This document shows positions 57,832 to 64,000 of a stretch of 64,000 bases of DNA, piece by piece. Numbering within the stretch: the stretch's first letter is position 1; each line of letters starts with the position of its first letter. A program made the translations under genes and the position numbers. The notes under the pieces were generated by a model, which was given only the letters and a program-made list of their open reading frames with translations, was not told the DNA's origin and ran no database searches. The DNA comes from Basidiobolus meristosporus CBS 931.73 (lineage: Eukaryota > Basidiobolomycota > Basidiobolomycetes > Basidiobolales > Basidiobolaceae): NCBI GenBank assembly GCA_002104905.1, contig MCFE01000181.1, forward strand, positions 62,001 through 126,000. Reading direction: 5' to 3'.

Positions 57832-58330
57832 AACTATGAAAATAACTTGGTTCTCCAGGGAGATTCAATCTATGGTAGCGTCAGAACCCTATAATGATGC
57901 TGCTATAGTGACAATGGTGTAGAACATTGACACTTTTAGCAGCTGTTCAGTACATTTGCAATTATATTTTGCCATAAAGGATCCCCAAATGGGTGGTAAA
58001 CATGAGAGTGCTTGGATGGCCTTATGGGAGGGCTCTAGTTGCTATTTATCAGTTCTATTGGATTCTCTAATAGTTTGACAGGGCCCAATCAATTGATACA
58101 TTTGATTGACTTGTACACTGAAATCTAATGATGCTTTTGCATCATTTCTGCAATCTTCTGATGTCTGTATGGACACAGGGTAAATGCCTACTGCTGGCTC
58201 TGCATAATGCCGCTACACCAGTTTAGCACAGGTACTTGATTTTTGTAGCTCCCCTAGCATCATTTGAATTTTCAACTTGGAATTGCAGCTCTTTGTAATA
58301 TTATCCACCACCATTTGGCACAGATGCATT
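57832..58330. repeat. CMC copy C8: decayed terminus and subterminal region
   Basis: AACTATGAAAATAACTTGGTTC at 57832 is a mutated form of the CMC transposase-side end (ACCCTATGAAAAATAATTTGGTCC). Similarity to the C3 subterminal region continues to about 58250 (CCTACTGCTGG...TGCATAATGC). The Harbinger-like element is inserted at 58331. The rest of C8 probably resumes at 62371. Confidence 0.55.
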
Positions 58331-59073
58331 AGACTTGTTCCATCGTACCGTGCCAGGGCGCGCGGCGCGATCCGCGGTCGCAAAGAACAATCGGGCGCGA
58401 TATTATAGCTACCAGAAGGCAGGATTGTTCTTGGACAATTTTGCACTATGCGGGACAATATTGCACACTATGGCACAATCTGATATGATGAGGTTGGCGC
58501 GGATGATCACGCCAACTAGTAATGCTTGCATCACGTGCGCAATTGGATACCGCTATAATGGCAGGTAAAATCCGGTATTTGGATATGTTTCTTTAATGTA
58601 AATGGAAATAAATGTGTATCACACTATAAACTATAATGATACTTACCATTTTGGTTTCCCTCACTCCAATTGGACGGTATCTCAGTGGTTAATTGGTCCA
58701 AAAGTATCCTGAAGCTGGCAGCCCCCAATTGGCTCATTGACTACTGAAAAAGCTACCTGATTTGCCATCAAATATCCCATTTTACCCATTGAGCAAGTAA
58801 ATCCCTGATCCTAGTGATTGGGCAAGGTGTCATAGCTAGCACGCAAGCAATCATGTAGGTGCAAAACAGATCCAATAGCTGCACTGGTATTACAGATGAC
58901 GTATATATATGCAGGGTGTTTATTTATAGGGGTTCTGTCTCAAATGTGAGACGACCTTGATATTACTTATATCAAAAATTTGATGATCACTGATTTGCGA
59001 TGGCTTGATTTGGATCGCAAAAAAAAAGGGTTGTCGGGATCATTACGGATGTGAGCGATTCAAAGCAATCGCA
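58331..59073. repeat. Left subterminal region of the Harbinger-like element
   Basis: It is non-coding between the left terminus and the end of the accessory gene. It opens with a very CpG-rich block (GCGCGCGGCGCGATCCGCGG within 58358-58377). The rest is AT-rich without recognised features, apart from A and T runs near 59018-59028. Confidence 0.45.
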
Positions 59074-60315
59074 TCATCTTCTCCTGGGTTTTTTTCTCAC
59101 AGGGATTACTACTGAAGCATTTGGTAGTGACTCACTTTGCACACCTATACTACTTCCTGGCTGACTATCATCTTGGCTACTTGTGTATTCGTAGTCAGTA
59201 TTTTGCCTCCTAGTTGATGAGTGCAATGCTGCAGCTTGGCCGCGCTGAATCGCTCCAACTGAACCAACTGAACCAACTGAACCGGCCTGTAGTGCCACGC
59301 GCTGACGCATTCTTTTACTTGCCAAGGGCTCCGGTGGTTGAGTCACTTCATGTTGGTCATCATCAGTCAGTTCACCAGAAGTAACTCGCTGATGGTCAGG
59401 CAAAACAGCACGCGCAGGCACGCCTTGACGCGTTGAGATGGCCCTTGGCTGAGTTTGATGTGATGCCGCATGTTGACGCGACTTGGTCCGCTCCAATGGA
59501 CTTGTGTCTAAATGAGCAGTTTGGCGAGTTCTGGTAGTTTTGCTCTGAAGCGCGCGCGTTGACTCAACGCGGGGCGTTCTGGTAAAGGGTGTTGGCATGG
59601 TCTGGACTGACGTGCGCCGGCGCGCTGTGGCTGCAAGAGATGGTAGGGAATCCAGCGAGGCGTGCTGGCGCGATCTGGACAATGTTGCTCGCGGTCTGTA
59701 TTCTTCCTCCTGAAGCTCACCATCTGATTCCTCAAGGTATTCACTTACCCTCTGTCTGATACTTTGGAGCTGTTGCCTGGATGAGTCCTGTGTATATTGC
59801 TCTTGGAAGCCACTTAGCTCTACTAATATATCACGTAGTACATTAGTCATTTGAGGCAAAAACTCATTCAAAATCTCTTTGGTTCCCAAAGTTGAGGCAC
59901 GAACGGACGCGTCTGGCCCATACTGTGCAAATTGCGCGCGAAATTGTTCCCGCGCGGCTTCCTTGTCAAATCCCCTCACTCTCAGCTCATTCTTGATTTC
60001 AATACTTGTCTTGTTATATATCTTTTTACATACATCAGCTGGCATCTTGATGTAGAACTCATGCCACAGCTTTCTACTCAAATTCTTCCATCTTTGTTGA
60101 CTCTCTGAGGTATCTAGTTCTGCTAGATTAATCAGTAGTGCCCAAATATCTGTATGAAGGCTCATCATAGACACTTGGGCCATACTAAAATCATTTGGCA
60201 AGAACTCGAACGGATCCAACATTGACTTTTCTGGTCCGGACCGCGCTTGTGAGCTGGGGGATGGGTTTTGTCTGGGTTGTACTAAAGATGAGTTGAGGCT
60301 TGGTATGGGGACCAT
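59074..60315 (-). CDS. Accessory protein of the Harbinger-like element (413 aa)
   Basis: The open frame starts MVPIPSLNSSLVQ and ends VIPVRKKPRRR. Residues about 45-170 are predicted helical (around MMSLHTDIWALLINLAEL, RKLWHEFYIKMPADVCKKIY and EILNEFLPQMTNVLRDILVEL) and may be the folded part. From about 190 on the protein is Arg/Ser/Thr/Gln-rich and probably disordered, with a short tandem repeat SVGSVGSVG near 350 and a basic tail that could be a nuclear signal. Harbinger elements usually carry a second, Myb/SANT-like gene whose product takes the transposase to the nucleus and DNA. Position and divergent orientation fit that role, but I see no clear Myb motif. A decayed homologue lies at 61743-62370. 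Confidence 0.75.
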   Translation of the reverse strand: MVPIPSLNSSLVQPRQNPSPSSQARSGPEKSMLDPFEFLPNDFSMAQVSMMSLHTDIWALLINLAELDTSESQQRWKNLSRKLWHEFYIKMPADVCKKIYNKTSIEIKNELRVRGFDKEAAREQFRAQFAQYGPDASVRASTLGTKEILNEFLPQMTNVLRDILVELSGFQEQYTQDSSRQQLQSIRQRVSEYLEESDGELQEEEYRPRATLSRSRQHASLDSLPSLAATARRRTSVQTMPTPFTRTPRVESTRALQSKTTRTRQTAHLDTSPLERTKSRQHAASHQTQPRAISTRQGVPARAVLPDHQRVTSGELTDDDQHEVTQPPEPLASKRMRQRVALQAGSVGSVGSVGAIQRGQAAALHSSTRRQNTDYEYTSSQDDSQPGSSIGVQSESLPNASVVIPVRKKPRRR

Positions 60316-60674
60316 AGCAACGGATTTGGATACTTATACAGCAGTATATTGGCATCAACCTGGTCTTATATGAAATATATATGAAAACTAATGTGATTGT
60401 TGAATTTTCCATTTATTATGCATGATGCATCTTGGATCGCGTTGACACGGATCAGATCACATCAATCGCAGATTTCCTTTTTGATTATAGACCTATGATT
60501 AAAGCATCAATAAAAGTACCAAGGCATTGTATGCGGATGATTTTTGCGACATAATGATGGGATACATGGCAATTGATGGAGATTTAACCATAATGTGTTA
60601 AAAATCAGATAAATAACGCAGATTGCGCCAAATCGATTCAAACCGCCACAATACAATCATCCATCAATTTTAAT
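60316..60674. promoter_or_regulatory. Divergent promoter of the Harbinger-like element
   Basis: The 359 bp between the two start codons must serve both genes. It is AT-rich, with TATATTTCATATAAG-type stretches around 60365-60390 for the minus gene. No operator-like repeat was seen. Confidence 0.45.
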
Positions 60675-61559
60675 ATGACTTACTCATCTGAATGGTCTTT
60701 TCTCATCAATCCCATCACTACCACTGGATTTCCTTTTGACACACTGGAGGAGATCTATTCCAAGTACTGTGGACCATCAACCCCAATCTACTCAAGGAGA
60801 TCCCTTGTTAAGCTTCTCTGCTATTACAAGAACTATTGCCCTACAAGGTTTCATCCCACCATCCATGGCAACAAAAGTCCTAGAAGCTTTCATTCCCAGC
60901 TGACAGCAATGGAGAACCACCTTGCAGAGGGTATGAATGACTTAGAGCAAGCTTGGAATACTAGGTTCAGAAGCTCCAATAGACTTCCATATCCCAGAGT
61001 GTTCAGCAACAGGTTCCATATCAGGAGTATTTTGGATACCTTCCCAGTGAGGATTAACAGACCTTCTAGAGGGCAGAGGCACTTTTATTCTGGCAAGTAC
61101 AAGGCACACTGTGTGAAGTTTCAAGCACTGTCTGACATTGAGGGTAACATCATCTGGTTTAGTGGGCCATTTGCTGGAAGTAGGCATGACAAAGCACTCT
61201 GGGTAGAGAATCATCCTGAATTCAGTAGAGGGGAGAAATGTATGGCAGACTTGGCCTATATAGGAGAGGATTGTCAGAGATTAGGATGTATTACAGCTTA
61301 TAGGAAGCCAAGGAATGGTGTGCTTAGCAGGAAGCAGAAGCTCTACAATGAGATATTTAATCATTTCAGAGTACGGGTAGAGCACACATTTGGATATCTG
61401 AAGAGATTCAGCATATTGGCAGGTAAATACAGAGGAAAGTCATATATAGGAGAAAACAGCAGAATAGGTAAAATAGTTAAGATACTTATCAATGCACAGT
61501 ATGTTCATACAAGAAGACATCCACTGAGAGAAATGTGTCTGGAGCATTATGAAGAGTAA
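60675..61559 (+). CDS. PIF/Harbinger-type DDE transposase (294 aa)
   Basis: The C-terminal two-thirds has the DDE_Tnp_4 pattern: ILDTFPVRI (D121), FYSGKYKAHCVKFQALSD, FSGPFAGSRHDK (D172), MADLAYIGE (D192), RKPRNGVLSRKQKLYNEIFN and RVRVEHTFGYLKRF (E236). The catalytic set is probably D121, D192 and E236; D172 is in the conserved HD motif. The N-terminal 100 residues should hold DNA-binding elements, but no clear helix-turn-helix is evident. At 294 residues it is slightly short for the family. It cuts the element at its AGACTTG ends and reinserts at ATT-type targets. The stop at 61557 is followed by about 180 bp to the right terminus. Confidence 0.88.
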   Translation: MTYSSEWSFLINPITTTGFPFDTLEEIYSKYCGPSTPIYSRRSLVKLLCYYKNYCPTRFHPTIHGNKSPRSFHSQLTAMENHLAEGMNDLEQAWNTRFRSSNRLPYPRVFSNRFHIRSILDTFPVRINRPSRGQRHFYSGKYKAHCVKFQALSDIEGNIIWFSGPFAGSRHDKALWVENHPEFSRGEKCMADLAYIGEDCQRLGCITAYRKPRNGVLSRKQKLYNEIFNHFRVRVEHTFGYLKRFSILAGKYRGKSYIGENSRIGKIVKILINAQYVHTRRHPLREMCLEHYEE

Positions 61560-61742
61560 ATAAAGCAAGGAAAGCACTATTCTGAGCAACATAAGTAAGA
61601 TTGAGTAAAATTACCAGTAACTGTATCATACCACTGGCATCATGGTAGAAATTATAGTGCCAGATAGTGCCATAGAGTGCCAGATTGATCCGGCACTATA
61701 AACCGGCTGGCACTATGTGGCACTATCCAACGGAACAAGTCT

Positions 61743-62370
61743 ATTAACTTCTTATAGCTTTTGTTCTCATTGGGATTACTTCAGTAGCACTTGGTAGTGA
61801 CTCACTTTGCAAGACTTAACTACTTCCTTGTTGCCTATCCTCTTGGCTACCTGTATACTGGTAGTTCATATTTTGCCTCCTGGCTCATGAGGGCCATGCT
61901 GTAGCTTGACTGTGTCATATTTTTCCAGTGGATGTTACAGAACCAACCCAAAGTGCTACACACTAACATGTTGTTTTACTTGCCAAATGCTCCTGGGTTG
62001 GAGGTACTTCTAGTGGGTCTGTTTTGATGAGTACTGTGGAAGTAATTTACTGATGGTGAGATGTAAATGCACATGCAGGCATAACATGACATATTGGCAT
62101 GGCCCTTTGTTGAATCCAATGTAATGCAATGTGTAAACACTATTTGGCACACTCAACAGTACATATGTCAAATTGAGCAGTTTGACAGGTTCTGGTAGTT
62201 TTGCTCAGATATGTCTGCATTGACTCAATAGGTATCAAATCAGTGGTGGCACCCTTGTCAGGGATGTTGGTTTAAGTTGGACTGGCATGCACCAGCATGC
62301 TGGCATTGCAATGCTTGGTGAGGAATCTATAAAGACATGCTGGCACAATCTTGGCACAGTTGCCCATGGT
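61743..62370 (-). pseudogene. Decayed copy of the Harbinger accessory gene
   Basis: From about 61765 to 62370 the sequence aligns with 59095-59700 of the intact accessory gene, for example AGTAGCACTTGGTAGTGACTCACTTTGCA and the stretch near 62165-62220. Stops break every frame. Nearly all CG dinucleotides of the intact gene are TG or CA here, whereas other positions are much better conserved. No transposase or termini of this copy are visible; it ends where CMC copy C8 resumes. Confidence 0.65.
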
Positions 62371-63240
62371 ACCTTATAGCTTAACAATATTTGTTGGACT
62401 GCATAAGCTTCTTGAGATGGGATATTACTGGAATATATTTGGAGTGTGAATAATGTTTTCCCCCAATGGTAGTGGATTCCTGACAAGGTTGACACCTTGC
62501 AATGGTGGCATTTTCTGATATGCATGCCATGCAACTGTTAACACCTGCTGGTATCAGGATGGTCTCAGGGTCATATGTTGCCAGCCATATGATGGTTTTC
62601 CATTTATACCATGTACATGGTAAGCTGCTTCCCAGGATGATTTTGGCAAGAAGTAGTAGTAAGTCCTCTTAGCCCCCATAACTGATATTAGGGGAGATGC
62701 ACTACTTCTCTGGCCATAACATCACAGCATTCACCAGTATATAGATAACTGAGCTCACTTGATTCCATAAAGTATCCTTGGCATTTTTTTCCACTGGTAT
62801 TGTTGCACTATATAATGGGATTGTGCCAGGCTCATGCAAGGTACTGTTGTAAGGGAAGATAGGCTCACAACCCATCAATAAGCCTGCTTCTTCAGAGCTA
62901 TCACTCTGCATGCCATATTCCAAAGGTTAGGGTGAGCCTAAAGGTGTCACCAACTCCCCTGACTCAGTTTGCACAAGGTGACAAGTACAGCCAGATGCTG
63001 CTATAGGAGTATCAAGTGGCCAGCAAGATGTTGTTAGTACAGTAGTGACTGGCAAGTGGTCAGATATAATTTGTGTGGCAAAACACTGGCCTTGATCCTT
63101 ATAATAGAGCCTATGCTTTCTGCATGCCTGATTGCTGAGAGGCTTGCTACAATAGCTGCATGGTCTATTTTCTCTTCTCTTACAGCATCAAATCAAAGTA
63201 GACTTGTCCATAGGGCAAACAATTTGACACCCAATAACAT
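62371..63240 (-). pseudogene. Transposase of CMC copy C8, broken
   Basis: The minus-strand match to the CMC transposase N-terminal half runs from the start region near 63210 (CGYC-like zinc finger lost by mutation) through the GMQSDSSEEAGLLMGCEPI region (62702-62923) to the zinc-like motif near 62480 and TQEAYAVQQIL near 62400. There are stops throughout. Confidence 0.6.
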
Positions 63241-63432
63241 AACACTATTCTATCACTTTTTTGTCAAAACTCATGTGAGTTTAAACAGTCTTGTATATCA
63301 GACATTGCACCTACATGAATTTAGCACTCAATGATGACCTATCATGGTAAGCATTATAAACAAAATTGTGGCACTGCATACATACATATATGTAAAGCAA
63401 TTTCCCATTTGGTTTGACTCACTTCCATATAT

Positions 63433-64000
63433 ATGCTGCAAAGAAATAAAGTAAGGTTGTCTGGTTCCTAACCAAACCCTGCAGCTGACAGCAGAAGAAT
63501 GGTTGAACAGCTTGCTTTGACATTCTCTGCAACATGTGAGGCTACAACCAAAAAAGGCCCTGTGAACATTGTGCCCACCAGAGGGAATAATGCAGGCTCC
63601 TCAGGCTCCCAGTCAAGTAGGCAATTGGAAATCTCTATTGAGCTGCAAGCTGACCATATTGCCAAGGCATATGAGAATGTAGCAAAAGCAGTACCTTCAG
63701 TTGAAAACCAGCAAGTGGCCATCATAACATTGCCACCACCCATATTAGCAAGTCTATTGCCAGCTCATACCAATGCATTAATGAGGCAATTAGGTGCAGT
63801 GGCTGATAGGATAGATGCAATGGCCCACAAAAATCAGGAAATAGTCTAGAAATAAGATGAGCAGATAAATGGAGTAGAGCAATCAATATCCCAGGTTGAG
63901 AAAGCAGTATCTTTGCTGCAAAGAAGGAACTCAAGTAGCTCAACAACATAGCCAAGAGTTGAGCCATTGCCCAATGTAACAGCAGAGGAACACTGTATAG
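63433..64000 (+). pseudogene. ORF1 of CMC copy C8, running off the window
   Basis: ATG 63433 begins a decayed ORF1 (stop at 63475, again at 63847). The region 63499-63849 is open and contains the coiled coil (MRQLGAVADRIDAMAHKNQ) and the usual Ser-rich part. The gene continues beyond the end of the window. A divergent promoter (about 63241-63432) separates it from the transposase. Confidence 0.6.

Larger units (their letters stand above)
58331..61742. mobile_element. PIF/Harbinger-like DNA transposon, apparently complete (3.4 kb)
   Basis: The ends are AGACTTGTTCC (58331) and GGAACAAGTCT (61742); beyond these 11 bases the two ends share only GTGCC-type words. ATT is duplicated at 58328-58330 and 61743-61745. 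It carries a DDE transposase (plus) and a divergent second gene (minus), both open. It differs from all neighbours in being rich in CG dinucleotides, especially 58355-58400 and 59220-59960. This suggests a recent arrival not yet altered by CpG decay. Confidence 0.8.

Noticed and set aside
59257-59285. Three 9-bp repeats (AACTGAACC) as a minisatellite or regulatory repeat
   Set aside because: They lie in frame inside the accessory gene and encode SVGSVGSVG; a small coding repeat explains them.
11600-64000. RIP (repeat-induced point mutation) as the cause of transposon decay
   Set aside because: The visible changes between the intact and decayed accessory gene are in CpG context rather than CpA. 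The stops in G1 also include several transversions. CpG deamination fits better.
1-64000. CRISPR arrays, bacterial operons, rRNA or tRNA genes
   Set aside because: The introns and element types are eukaryotic. The regularly spaced repeats seen are transposon copies. I found no complete tRNA cloverleaf; the tRNA-like words next to LTRs are primer-binding sites.

Overview
The window comes from a eukaryotic nuclear genome, most likely a fungus. Three host genes have very short introns (50-74 bp) with GT..AG ends and CTRAY-like branch points. The DNA transposase and LTR-element types are those common in fungi. I cannot place the species; an early-diverging or basidiomycete-like lineage is only a guess.

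Bases 1 to about 11.2 kb are gene-bearing, CpG-containing DNA with three plus-strand host genes: a two-exon ankyrin-repeat protein (1503-2257), a two-exon arrestin-like protein with two LPxY motifs (5714-6756), and a large superfamily-2 helicase of the Hrq1/MrfA type (7028-11179). For the helicase I could build a 12-exon model that stays in frame throughout (1172 codons). Between the first two genes lie about 3.4 kb in which I recognise nothing firm.

From about 11.6 kb to the end the window is a CpG-poor transposon graveyard with nested insertions. The main family is a CMC/Tnp2 (CACTA/Plavaka-like) DNA transposon of about 5.4 kb. It has ACCCTATGAAAA termini, a transposase gene, and a divergently transcribed second gene (called ORF1 here) that encodes a coiled-coil protein I do not recognise. 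Copies are C1 (11948-30534, split in three), C2 (14339-23951, inside C1), C3 (25523-30100, inside C1), C4 (30535-35886), C5 (33758-35273, inside C4), degenerate pieces C6/C7 (35887-40067) and C8 (57832-64000). C2 itself carries a Ty1/copia element with intact ends but a truncated pol (14471-16840) and two solo LTRs. C4 carries a 517-bp MITE.

From 40.07 to 54.80 kb lies a Ty3/gypsy nest. An old minus-strand copy (G2) contains two younger insertions of the same family, G1 (40356-45292, minus) and G3 (49454-54391, plus), plus a solo copia-type LTR. G3 keeps a 1283-codon gag-pol frame with all catalytic motifs; one stop removes the extreme C-terminus.

From 58.33 to 61.74 kb is a nearly pristine 3.4-kb PIF/Harbinger-like element with a DDE transposase and a divergent accessory gene. 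Next to it lies a decayed copy of the same accessory gene in which almost every CpG has become TpG or CpA. This is direct evidence in the window for CpG methylation-type decay. The 517-bp MITE in C4 has the same terminal sequence and the same ATT target duplication, so the Harbinger element is a plausible source of its transposase.
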